Assembly: GCA_945893365.1 (NCBI GenBank)
Contig: CAMDED010000009.1
Location: 24,986 to 88,985 of the forward strand
DNA from: Candidatus Sulfopaludibacter sp. SbA3
GTDB lineage: Bacteria; Acidobacteriota; Terriglobia; Bryobacterales; Bryobacteraceae
Reading direction: 5' to 3'
DNA: 64,000 nt
Of the stretch, positions 54,713-62,799 are shown one piece after another. Numbering within the stretch: the stretch's first letter is position 1; each line of letters begins with the position of its first letter. The notes beneath the pieces are model-generated. The model saw nothing but the letters and a program-made list of their open reading frames with translations. It was not told the DNA's origin and did no database searches. A program made the translations under genes and the position numbers.

Positions 54713-54970
54713 ATGGGACGTTTAAGAATACTTTTTGTTGCGATGTTGCTAGTCGTCATCGCGGGACCGGTAGCTGTTATTGCCTGGCAGGCGCCCCCCA
54801 ATTCTGAGAAGAAGGCGCAGACAAAAGAGCAAACGGTTTACATCACGAGGACGGGTAAAAAGTACCATCGGGATGGTTGCCGGCATCTTCGGAGCCGTAT
54901 CCCTACGACCCTGACGGGCGCAATAGAGGCAGGCTACACCGCTTGCAGTGTGTGTCGCCCACCAGAGTAG
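54713..54970 (+). CDS. Small exported zinc-binding-type protein
   Basis: 85 residues with GGAGGC before ATG 54713. After a signal peptide (LRILFVAMLLVVIAGPVAVI) comes a compact motif YITRTGKKYHRDGCRHL ending in ACSVCRPPE. Three cysteines and a histidine are arranged like a small metal-binding Ada-N-like fold. Proteins with this tail are often found at nuclease or competence-related sites, but here the protein stands alone. Confidence 0.7.
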   Translation: MGRLRILFVAMLLVVIAGPVAVIAWQAPPNSEKKAQTKEQTVYITRTGKKYHRDGCRHLRSRIPTTLTGAIEAGYTACSVCRPPE

Positions 54971-55304
54971 AACGAGAGAGCCAGGCAGCTAACGCTGTCG
55001 TTCGCCGTACCAAGCCTTCTCACGTTTCTCCGCACGCTCACAGGCTTTGCCAGCCTGTCCAGCTGATGCCGAACCGGCACGCGAAAAGATCGATAGCAAG
55101 CGCGAGAACAGTGCTGAAATGCGGGGCCACTGAGAAGTAGTGGCGCGTGCTCTCTATTCTTCTCCTTACGAATACCCATCCGAGAGGCCTTTCGGAAGGC
55201 TGGCGTGAGCCCGCCCGCGCATGTGCGAGCGGACCTAGAAATCAGTGATGACCGTCGGGGCATTTTCCATAGACAAGGACACCCGAAGCGGGAGAACATT
55301 ATTC
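54971..55304. other. Intergenic stretch, no recognisable gene
   Basis: About 330 bases. A short minus-strand frame near 55150-55240 has no start site of quality. No repeat copies are seen here. Confidence 0.3.
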
Positions 55305-56000
55305 ATGATCTGTCGATTGCACGTCCCGCTTGTGAAACCTGAAGACGTCATTCCGCACCTCGCTAAACAAGAGCTTCACTGGCGGGCTGGATACTCCGCT
55401 CAGGAGCTTGCAGTGGCGTGGTCCGGTTGCCGGAACGATTTTCCGGGAGCGGTACGTGCGGTACTCAAGACCGCTCCCGAGTATGCTCAAGCAGAGTTTG
55501 TCGATGGGTTTGTCGAGCGCGAAGTGGAACTCGGATCGCCTGGCCGAAACAGCCAGACCGATCTAATGGTGATAGCCGGTTTGGATGACGAACTCGGGAT
55601 CATTGCAGTTGAGGGGAAGGTTGACGAGTCATTCGCCGAACTTGTTAGGGACTGGAACAGCGGGCCAGGAAAGCAACGCCGGTTAGAGCGTCTTTGTGAA
55701 ACTCTGGGACTCAATGCGGCCCGCATCGGAGGTATCCGGTATCAACTGCTTCACCGAACGGCTTCGGCTATCTACGAAGCAAAGCGGTATCGATGCCGCC
55801 ACGCCCTGATGCTTGTTCATTCCTTCAGCTCTACGCATCGCTGGTTCGAGGACTTCGCGGCCTTCTCGGAGGCCATGAGCCTGCCCATACAGCAGCCCGA
55901 CGTATGCTCCTCTGTGAAGGCATGCGAAGGGGTGAGCCTCCGCTTGGCTTGGGTGGCCGATAGGCCCTCGCCTGCTTTAGCCGGCCGGCAGATCTTCTAA
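55305..56000 (+). CDS. Uncharacterised PD-(D/E)XK-like protein
   Basis: 231 residues from ATG 55305 (MICRLHVPLV); GTG 55245 would add 20. QTDLMVIAGLDDELGIIAVE followed by GKVDESF resembles the D-x(n)-E-x-K core of PD-(D/E)XK nucleases. The second half (GIRYQLLHRTASAIYEAKRY, ALMLVHSF) is helical with a conserved look. I recall similar stand-alone proteins in defence and accessory regions but no established function. Repeat V copy 2 begins immediately after its stop. Confidence 0.6.
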   Translation: MICRLHVPLVKPEDVIPHLAKQELHWRAGYSAQELAVAWSGCRNDFPGAVRAVLKTAPEYAQAEFVDGFVEREVELGSPGRNSQTDLMVIAGLDDELGIIAVEGKVDESFAELVRDWNSGPGKQRRLERLCETLGLNAARIGGIRYQLLHRTASAIYEAKRYRCRHALMLVHSFSSTHRWFEDFAAFSEAMSLPIQQPDVCSSVKACEGVSLRLAWVADRPSPALAGRQIF

Positions 56001-56002
56001 CT

Positions 56003-56128
56003 TGACGGGCCATCCCGTGGTTGGTCCCATCGACCGAATCTGAGAAATCATAGCTGGCGAGAACAGCCCTTCGCACAGCAAAACGCGGCCACCTGGCAAT
56101 CCGCTGAATGCCAGCCATTTATCCGCCG
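56003..56128 (+). repeat. Dispersed repeat V, copy 2
   Basis: Partner of 53650-53776. The two copies bracket the segment with the two small secreted proteins and the nuclease-like gene. Confidence 0.6.
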
Positions 56129-56362
56129 ACGGCGGCTCGCTCAAAAGACGCGCAGTCTTTGACCGATCCGGATGAGCGGGCGGAAGAAGGTTGCCACCCC
56201 CACAATTGAGAGGGGGGCGCTATCAACTATTGAAGGCATGGTTGAGAAGAGAGGCAAAGAGATGTTCGGCCTGCTACGCTGTTCGTTCGCATGCCTAACG
56301 CGAAGGAGCTGCAAACTGCTTTCGCATTTCAATGTTGAGGTAGATTATATGGGATTGAGAGG
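56129..56362. other. Upstream region of the SelA-like gene
   Basis: No gene recognised. TTGAGG and GATTAT near 56334-56347 could be parts of a promoter, but the spacing is poor. Confidence 0.25.
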
Positions 56363-57562
56363 ATGCTATCGATGTTACGTCGCCGGTTGTTTCTGCAAGG
56401 CAAGTTGAGCTTGCCGTTTTTCGCGGGTTGGTTCGGGCAGGGTCGCGCGGCAACGAAGCCGCGGCGAGATTTCTTCCAGGAACTGAAGGTTCGTCCTTTC
56501 ATCAATGCCGCAGAGCCCTTCACGGCACTCAGCGGCTCGCTCATTCCCGCCGAGGTGATCGAAGCGTGGCAATACGCCGCCGGGCGCTCGGTGCGGCTAG
56601 ACGAAGTACACGATGCGGTCGGAGAGCGGATCGCGAGCCTAATCGGTTGCGAAGCAGCGATGGTGACCGCGGGGGCCGCGTCGGGCTTGACGCTCGGCAC
56701 GGCCGCCTGCCTCACGGGTTTGGATCGCGACAAGGTTCATCGCCTACCCGATACAACCGGCATGAAGACAGAAGTCATCATCCAGAAGTCGCATCGCTAC
56801 GGATATGACCATGCCGTGCGTAACTGCGGCATCCGCTATGTGGAAGTGGAATCGACCGAAGAGTTGGAGCACGCCATCGGTCCCAAGACGGCGATGCTGC
56901 ACTTCTTCAACACGAATGAGCCGGTGGGCCGGATCAAGCTGCCGGAATTTGCGCGGTTGGGCAAGAGGCATGGCATCCCAGTGCTCAATGACATCGCCGC
57001 CGATGTGCCGCCGCTCGCGAATTTCTCCAGGTCCCTTCAGTTGGGCTGCGACCTTGTTACGGTATCCGGGGGCAAAGGATTACGGGGACTGCAGAGTTGT
57101 GGGCTGTTGTATGGGAAAGCGGATCTCGTAAAGGCCGCTCGCCTGAATGGACCTCCCAACAGCGACGCCATTGGGCGTGGGCAGAAAGTGAACAAGGAAG
57201 AGATGCTCGCCATGATGGTCACACTGGAACTCTACTTCCGGCGCGATCACGATGCCGACTGGCGCGAGTGGGAACGCCGGGTGAATGTGGTGCGCAAAGC
57301 CGTATCAACGGTCAGTGGTGTCTCGAGCGAAATGTTCGTTCCCGAGATCCACTATCGCTGCCCGCACGTGCGCGTGCGCTGGGACGAGGGAAAGCTGGGA
57401 CTGACCGTAGCGGGCGTCATCCAGAAACTGCGCGAAGGCGACCCGTCCATCGAAATGCGGCCAAACAAGGAAGACGGCCTCGAGATCGGCGTGTGGATGC
57501 TGGAGACGGGCGAGGTGGATATTGTGGCGCGGCGCGTAACCGAGGTCTTGAGGAAAGGATGA
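56363..57562 (+). CDS. SelA-like PLP-dependent enzyme (D-glucosaminate-6-phosphate ammonia-lyase type)
   Basis: 399 residues from ATG 56363 (ATG 56372 has a better GAGAGG spacing). After a short hydrophobic start the fold is that of SelA/DgaE-like enzymes: FINAAEPFTALSGSLIPAEV, GCEAAMVTAGAASGLTLGTA for the cofactor phosphate, PVLNDIAADVPP with the PLP aspartate, and VTVSGGKGLRGLQSCG with the Schiff-base lysine. It probably eliminates ammonia from an amino-sugar acid or acts on a related substrate. The remainder of its usual operon is not here; the next frame is cut short. Confidence 0.85.
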   Translation: MLSMLRRRLFLQGKLSLPFFAGWFGQGRAATKPRRDFFQELKVRPFINAAEPFTALSGSLIPAEVIEAWQYAAGRSVRLDEVHDAVGERIASLIGCEAAMVTAGAASGLTLGTAACLTGLDRDKVHRLPDTTGMKTEVIIQKSHRYGYDHAVRNCGIRYVEVESTEELEHAIGPKTAMLHFFNTNEPVGRIKLPEFARLGKRHGIPVLNDIAADVPPLANFSRSLQLGCDLVTVSGGKGLRGLQSCGLLYGKADLVKAARLNGPPNSDAIGRGQKVNKEEMLAMMVTLELYFRRDHDADWREWERRVNVVRKAVSTVSGVSSEMFVPEIHYRCPHVRVRWDEGKLGLTVAGVIQKLREGDPSIEMRPNKEDGLEIGVWMLETGEVDIVARRVTEVLRKG

Positions 57563-57711
57563 ATCCAATGGCGCGGAGAGCCATGTACCTTCTCGCGGGG
57601 TTCCCCGCGTTTTATCGTGCCGCCGACTCCGGGTTGCCGGCTACGATCCGAATACACGGCATCGGCGTATCTGGATCGGATCTGTCCCCAAGACAACGAG
57701 AGCGCTACTGA
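57559..57711 (+). pseudogene. Truncated coupled ORF after the SelA-like gene
   Basis: 50 codons from ATG 57559, overlapping the SelA-like stop (ATGA). It begins NPMARRAMYLLAGFPAFYRA and ends after SDLSPRQRERY. The coupling and hydrophobic start look like the beginning of a real second operon gene, but the product is too short to place. Probably a 5' remnant left by the insertion or deletion that formed the island. Confidence 0.35.
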
Positions 57712-57776
57712 GGCTCCGTTGAGGCACACAACCCGCCAGCCCTAAAGTCGGTCGGAAGAAAAGGATACTAAATCAC

Positions 57777-58376
57777 GTGACAAAGGAAAAATCGCAAATT
57801 GCCATTCTTGGCTGGGGCTCCCTCTTGTGGGAACCGGGCGACGACTTCGGCAATTGGATTGAACGCTGGAACCTTGATGGACCCTCACTCCACATCGAGT
57901 TCTCCCGAATATCGGGGACGCGCGATGGGGCTCTTACTCTCGTGCTCGACGCCAAGAACGGCACTCCGGCGACAGTTGCCTGGTGCTTCAGCAAGCGGGC
58001 GCAACTTGAAGACGCCATTGCAGACCTGCGCTGCCGTGAGAGCACGAACCTCGCCAACATCGGCCATATTAGCCTCTCTGAAAAACCATCCCCACCAAAC
58101 GATCTTGAGAAAGCCATCATCGACTGGGCCACGGAGAAGAGACTGGACGCCGTCGTTTGGACGGCGCTCAAGAGCAACTTCGAAGAGAAGGTAAAGAAAC
58201 CCTTCTCGACCGGCAACGCAATTGCGTACATAAGAAATCTGTCGGTCGGCGGCAAAGTGAAGGCCGCAGAATACGTGTGGAAGGCCCCTGAATTCGTCCG
58301 AACGCCTCTTCGTTCCGCTTTGCAAGGGGAACCGTGGTTCTCGGAAGCCGCACCGACCCCTGAGAAGCGTCAATAA
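57777..58376 (+). CDS. GGCT-fold-like protein of unknown function
   Basis: 199 residues from GTG 57777. AILGWGSLLWEPGDDF matches the phosphate-binding GSL loop that opens gamma-glutamylcyclotransferase-type proteins, and LHIEFSRISGTRDGALTLVL is the following strand pair. Downstream parts are less conserved, and I cannot identify the catalytic Glu with confidence. Related stand-alone proteins occur in bacterial accessory regions. It precedes repeat family U. Confidence 0.6.
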   Translation: MTKEKSQIAILGWGSLLWEPGDDFGNWIERWNLDGPSLHIEFSRISGTRDGALTLVLDAKNGTPATVAWCFSKRAQLEDAIADLRCRESTNLANIGHISLSEKPSPPNDLEKAIIDWATEKRLDAVVWTALKSNFEEKVKKPFSTGNAIAYIRNLSVGGKVKAAEYVWKAPEFVRTPLRSALQGEPWFSEAAPTPEKRQ

Positions 58377-58839
58377 GCGGCGTCACCCGTCATTCCTTCA
58401 GTGTCGGCGCGGCCGTATCCGGGACGGGTCGGAGCCGCCTGACCTGCCCGGTGGCAGAAGTCCTTATGCGAGCCGCGAGGCCAGTAACAGGTGCGAATCC
58501 TCAAGCTGGGGTCTTGCCGGCCACCAAACGCAACGGTCGTCCGGAAAAAGGTCTAGTAGAATCAAGAAGATGTGATATTTCCGTTGGCTCTCCACGTTGG
58601 ACACATTTCGAACTCTTGCAGCCCTAAAACGCGCCGCTCGAACCGACTTAAGGCGTTCCGTGCGTTCAAGCTTACTTCGAAAACTCGCTGCCCCGTCCAG
58701 ACTGGGCACCCACGTGGGACGAATCTCGAACCGATTCTTCGAGTTCGGCCGATTCGCCACTGCGGCTCAACCTGCTCTGACCAAGTGCGTTACACTGATC
58801 GATCCACGCGCATCGTCCAGCCGCGCCTCGCGACGACAC
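58377..58839. other. Repeat-bearing gap
   Basis: Contains repeat U units 1-2. At 58488-58513 the plus strand reads AGGTGCGAATCCTCAAGCTG, resembling a tRNA T-arm and the minus-strand motif at about 60187-60210. No gene is recognised. Confidence 0.4.
58586..58731 (-). repeat. Repeat U, units 1 and 2
   Basis: On the minus strand, two 28-base units with the shared pattern GTTCGA-AT-CGTCC-ACGTGG follow one another about 118 bases apart (58586-58613 and 58704-58731). About 40 bases on the left side also match unit 3's flank (TTGCAGCC block). Confidence 0.6.
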
Positions 58840-59919
58840 CTACGGAGTCAATAGCTCGATTATTTGTTCCTTTGACTTGACCTGATCCTCGTAGTCGCCT
58901 TGAGAATAGGAGATTAAGACTGTTTCCCATTCTTCCTGTTCGAAACTGAGTCGGAACGCTCCATATTGTTGGATCGTCGCCTCGACCCTGTCAAAAACTG
59001 ATGGCGAGACGTCTGGCCATCGGACGGCCGCTTCCTCGATGCCCATCTTCCGCAACTCACAACAGAAGACACGAAAGTAGCGAAGGCTGTCCTGGTATGG
59101 GCGAGGCGACGTAGCGAAGGCAGAGAAGTTCTCAAAATCTAGAACGTATCCTGATTCCGCGGCAGCTCTTCGTAGCTCGTCATAGAGCAGCAGGACTTCA
59201 TGCGGTGATCTCGCTGAGGTGTACGCTGCAACGAACAGCGCACTGGTTTTGTGATCGTGCAAAGGACAATCATCGGGAATTTGTTTCGGGAATTCCCTCC
59301 AAGCTTTGATCGCGCTCGTCATCGAACCTAGACTATTTCGAACTGCGTTCACGGCGTTATACGCCTCGGAGCCAAGGCTCTGATATACATCAAAATCAAT
59401 GTTCTCAAGAACTCCCTTTTCAAGTTCAAAATGCATCGGGCCGACTTCTATGTTCCAAGCTCGACCGTTAGCGGTACACCTGACAAGTTGTCCAGTTCCT
59501 GCGAGAACCCAATCCATCAGCAAAACTTTAATAGCCTGTAGTTCATTCAATGCCAGCCGAATGTTCTCGAGCTGCGCCCGCGTTTCTTGTAGACGCGATT
59601 CGAGACGTTTGGTTGAAGCCGTAGTCCTCCATCGATACCATTTTTGTTCGGTCCTGGCTAAAGCGCGAACATCCCCCACCAATGCCGTTTTCCTCCCAGC
59701 CTGTTCAACGATGCGGCTACGTATGGCTTCGCAATATTTTCCGAGCGCAGAGCTAGAAATAGCAGACAATATTTGATGGTGAATGGGCTCCCAGAATTGC
59801 TTGTGCCGTTCCACGCCGCCTATGTCAAGGAGCGAATGCCCCCGATGAAATCGGGAGATGTGTTCAAAGAAGGCCTCATCCTTGAGCGGTAGCATCTCTA
59901 CGAGGTCCTTCGCCATCAA
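58840..59919 (-). CDS. Uncharacterised coiled-coil protein, candidate defence gene
   Basis: 359 residues from the TTG/ATG pair at 59919-59914. Residues about 80-140 form a long charged helix likely to be a coiled coil (RLESRLQETRAQLENIRLAL). The rest is helical and beta mixed, with CELRKMGIEEAAVRWPDVSP near the end. No catalytic motif is visible. The frame remains open and protein-like for 40 further codons upstream (to 60039; e.g. NYTGHRLDVVLPVTESELAF) but contains no ATG or GTG. The true start may be a rare codon, or a frameshift may have occurred near 60040. It lies between repeat U copies. Confidence 0.6.
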   Translation of the reverse strand: MMAKDLVEMLPLKDEAFFEHISRFHRGHSLLDIGGVERHKQFWEPIHHQILSAISSSALGKYCEAIRSRIVEQAGRKTALVGDVRALARTEQKWYRWRTTASTKRLESRLQETRAQLENIRLALNELQAIKVLLMDWVLAGTGQLVRCTANGRAWNIEVGPMHFELEKGVLENIDFDVYQSLGSEAYNAVNAVRNSLGSMTSAIKAWREFPKQIPDDCPLHDHKTSALFVAAYTSARSPHEVLLLYDELRRAAAESGYVLDFENFSAFATSPRPYQDSLRYFRVFCCELRKMGIEEAAVRWPDVSPSVFDRVEATIQQYGAFRLSFEQEEWETVLISYSQGDYEDQVKSKEQIIELLTP

Positions 59920-60564
59920 GAAGGCCAGTTCGCTCTCAGTGACCGGAAGTACGACATCCAGACGATGTCCAGTGTAGTTTCCGCAGTTCGAACGCTCACG
60001 CCAAATGATTTTGTCGAGAGCCCGATGTTTCCCGTACGGTCATTGCACCATTGTATAGCCGGTCGGGTTCTTGCGCGCCTGGTGCCGTCGTGGTTGCGCA
60101 GGCGCCTCCGCATCTCATCTGCAAGGCCGAAAGGTTTCGGCCCGCTCGTTCATTTCGCGGCGCCCAGCTGCGCTGCGGACGCTGAGCAACTCGAACTCTG
60201 GTGTTTTCCTAAACACCCCAGCAAGGACTCGAACCTGATAACAAAGAACTTAGCGTCCTCTCGCGAGCCGCGTCTTAATCAAGTCAATACGTTGATATCT
60301 GGCTCCCCACCCTGGACGCATTTAGAACTTTTGCAGCCAAAATCCCCCTTTGCTCGAACGACTATAAGTTCTTTGCCTAGCGGAATATCTGAACAAAATG
60401 CCGACGGTGTCCAGTTTGAGTACCCGGCGTGGATGCATCTCGAACATCGGCGCTGACGCGACATGATGTGATTGGGGTGGCATGCGCAGTCGCTGGCAGG
60501 ACTGCCGCCCTCGATTCATCACGGAGGGCCGCCCAGATCCTCTGTTAGACTGAAGCCTACCCAA
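59920..60564. other. Gap between two accessory genes, with palindromes and repeat U
   Basis: Holds two compact hairpins: GGCCGAAA/TTTCGGCC at 60125-60142 and GGTGTTT/AAACACC at 60199-60216. The minus strand at about 60187-60210 reads CAGGTTCGAGTCCTTGCTGG, a tRNA T-arm-like sequence. Repeat U units 3-4 lie at 60301-60445. No gene is seen other than the upstream extension of the gene at 58840-59919. Confidence 0.4.
60301..60445 (-). repeat. Repeat U, units 3 and 4
   Basis: Units at 60301-60328 and 60418-60445, both on the minus strand and again about 117 bases apart, as in units 1-2. Unit 3 shares its TTGCAGCC flank with unit 1. Its left flank (60215-60300) is shared with unit 5's region at 62505-62600. 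Confidence 0.6.
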
Positions 60565-62379
60565 ATGACAGGGAACACGGCATGGAGGCGGCCACGAGTC
60601 ATCTTGGCCCAGAGCCTCGGTCGAGATTTTGAGCGTGCTTGTCTACCCTTTCTCCGCCTCTTTTGGCCTGCAACCTTGCAGGCTATCGCGCTCAAGAAAT
60701 GGGATAACCAAGGGATTGATCTACTCTGTCTGGCGGAGGACGGACAGATCGACCTTGCCGTTCAGTGTAAGACTTCGCAGAAACCCGACCTTAGCAATGC
60801 TGAAATCAGTGACGCCAAAGCGTCTTTCGAGAAGTTTCGAAAGGCTGGACACACATGCGATACCTACCTCTTTCTGATTAACGGAGACGGCAGAAATCTA
60901 GATTACAACGATGCTATCGAGAACGAACTTCAGAGCCTGATCACTGATGGCAAGGCAAAACGTGCCGAGTTCTGGCCGCGATCGAAACTGCTTAATCACG
61001 CTTTCGCGCGGATGAAGCAAATTCTTGTTGCCGCCTTGCGACAACGCGCTGCACAGCGGCAATCGGAATTTCATCAACTCTTTCGATTCGGACAGGTGTA
61101 TTTGCCCCTCGTTCCTGTCAAGGAAGAGCAATTGGTCCTCAAGGCGGGCTCACCTTGCACGCGTAAGAATGTTCCTACAGGTTCAGCGCGATCCCTCACG
61201 GCGATTCTCCACGACAGCACGAGGGCACGCTGGACACTTCTCACGGGCACGTTCGGTGCCGGCAAGACTACGGCTGCATTAGAGGCGTCCAGCCGTGGTC
61301 TCTACACTTCAATCTTCGTCGCCGCGTCAGAATTAGGACAACGGGCGAAACGGCAAGGAATCGCGACAATTGGTCAGGAGATCGCTGACACGTTGCGAAT
61401 CTTTAGTGTGGATGCCGATCCGATTGAGGGATTTTATGTTCTGGAAGAGAAGGACGAAGAAGCGTTCACGAATCTGGCAGGCCCTGCCTTGGCGAGTTTG
61501 CTTCGAAGCGAAACGCCTGACCATATCCTTATCATTGATGGTTTGGACGAGAACCGCCTTTACCTTCACCCTGATGGGCTTCAATTGCTCAACAATCAAA
61601 TTGCAGACCTTAAGTGTCCTATTGTTCTGACCACGCGGCTGGAACATCTAAGCTCCATGTTCGGCAATTTCGAGACGCTTCTGGAAGGCTTGGGGTCCGG
61701 GCGGCGCAGCGCCACGCCAGCTCGCCTCCTGACGCTCGAACCATGGACACCTGACGAGGTGCGCCTATTCATTGAAACAGCGCGACAACAGGCGAACACC
61801 GAGGATCAAGCCGCTTTGACGCTGTTTTCCAGCGCATTGGATGACGGAAGCTTGGCGCACCTCTATGGAGATCTGCCCTTTCATCCACTCTTCCTTCAAT
61901 TCATTCTCGACGATGTCTGCAGCGATGGACTAAACACACGGCGACGCACCGAGCTTGTCGGAGCGTGGGTTCGCCGCAAGATTTCGCGTGACATCCAGCA
62001 TCACGGTGCTCCGGTTGATCGTGCAATAGATCGCTATCAAATAGTTGACGGGATGATGCTCCTTACGGAGGGCGTCGCCGCGGCGATGACCGCAAAGGGC
62101 ACAGAGATTCAATTGACCGAACAAATTGATAGCCGCCTCGTTGAGCAACTTTCTGCAACCATCTTCAGTGTCGAGATTCCGATTGCAATATTGCTGCTCT
62201 ACGGCTTCGTCGTGCCCGTGGACTTCCGCAGAGGGAGCCGCCTCGAAGTGCGTTTCGTACTTCGGGTGGTGCAGGAGTACTTTCTGGCGCGCCACATCAA
62301 ACGTGCCAGTCTGTCGCCCGACCTCTATCCCGCGAGTATTCAGGAACTGGTGCGCGACCTGCCGGACGACTGTCTCTAG
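60565..62379 (+). CDS. PD-(D/E)XK nuclease-NACHT NTPase fusion, bNACHT/Avs-like defence protein
   Basis: 604 residues from ATG 60565; TTG 60472 would add 31 unconvincing residues. The N-terminal Mrr-like nuclease has GRDFERACLPFL, then Asp52 (GIDLLCLAEDG) and Gln67-Cys-Lys69 (AVQCKTSQ). A NACHT-type NTPase follows, with Walker A GTFGAGKT (228-235) and Walker B HILIIDGLDEN (Asp325, Asp328, Glu329), plus an arginine finger region in VLTTRLEH. The C-terminal helical domain is only about 200 residues, so no large TPR sensor is present as in Avs proteins. Unlike the giant protein at 49.6 kb, the NTPase motifs are intact. The antiphage role is inferred from architecture and context. Confidence 0.83.
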   Translation: MTGNTAWRRPRVILAQSLGRDFERACLPFLRLFWPATLQAIALKKWDNQGIDLLCLAEDGQIDLAVQCKTSQKPDLSNAEISDAKASFEKFRKAGHTCDTYLFLINGDGRNLDYNDAIENELQSLITDGKAKRAEFWPRSKLLNHAFARMKQILVAALRQRAAQRQSEFHQLFRFGQVYLPLVPVKEEQLVLKAGSPCTRKNVPTGSARSLTAILHDSTRARWTLLTGTFGAGKTTAALEASSRGLYTSIFVAASELGQRAKRQGIATIGQEIADTLRIFSVDADPIEGFYVLEEKDEEAFTNLAGPALASLLRSETPDHILIIDGLDENRLYLHPDGLQLLNNQIADLKCPIVLTTRLEHLSSMFGNFETLLEGLGSGRRSATPARLLTLEPWTPDEVRLFIETARQQANTEDQAALTLFSSALDDGSLAHLYGDLPFHPLFLQFILDDVCSDGLNTRRRTELVGAWVRRKISRDIQHHGAPVDRAIDRYQIVDGMMLLTEGVAAAMTAKGTEIQLTEQIDSRLVEQLSATIFSVEIPIAILLLYGFVVPVDFRRGSRLEVRFVLRVVQEYFLARHIKRASLSPDLYPASIQELVRDLPDDCL

Positions 62380-62799
62380 GCAGTCAATTGATGCTGGTCG
62401 ATCTGCTGAGTTGCCAATTCGCTGAGGCACCATCGAGAGCCTGCAAGTCGCGATCGCTTGGGTCTAGAACGATGGTCGGTCCTACAGATCCACTCGACGT
62501 TTCATACCCCATTTAGGACTCGAACCTGAAAGCAAAGGAGTTAACGCTCGTGGCTTTCTGGTGGCCCCTTGTTCTCAATGAGTTGGTATTTGGCTCCCCA
62601 AAAAGTCGGTTTTCCAACTCCGTCTCGACCCGCAAGCACCTGAAAATACGGCACGTATGGTCCAAGAATTCAAATTGGAGACAGCCGTCGGCCCAGGAGT
62701 TGAATCGTGCGGGCACGGTCTCTTCTTGGGCTAACCGACCGTCTCAGAAAGCGCCAACCGGTGCCAGAGTACTCACTCCGACCAAGTAAGGCAGATGAT
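62380..62799. other. Gap with repeat U unit 5
   Basis: No gene recognised. The minus strand carries another T-arm-like motif (CAGGTTCGAGTCCTAAATGG, about 62513-62532) and repeat U unit 5. Confidence 0.4.
62592..62618 (-). repeat. Repeat U, unit 5
   Basis: More diverged copy (GGGGAGCCA preceded by AAAACCGACTTTTT on the minus strand). Its neighbourhood from 62505 matches the left flank of unit 3, including the T-arm-like block, so the homology extends about 90 bases. Confidence 0.5.

Noticed and set aside
59916..60113. A 65-codon minus-strand gene overlapping the coiled-coil gene's start
   Set aside because: The overlapping frame that continues the coiled-coil gene is more protein-like; this one has no motif.
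60180..60300. A genuine tRNA gene on the minus strand
   Set aside because: Only a T-arm-like block is present. No pairing acceptor stem, D-arm or proper anticodon loop (no T at position 33) can be found.
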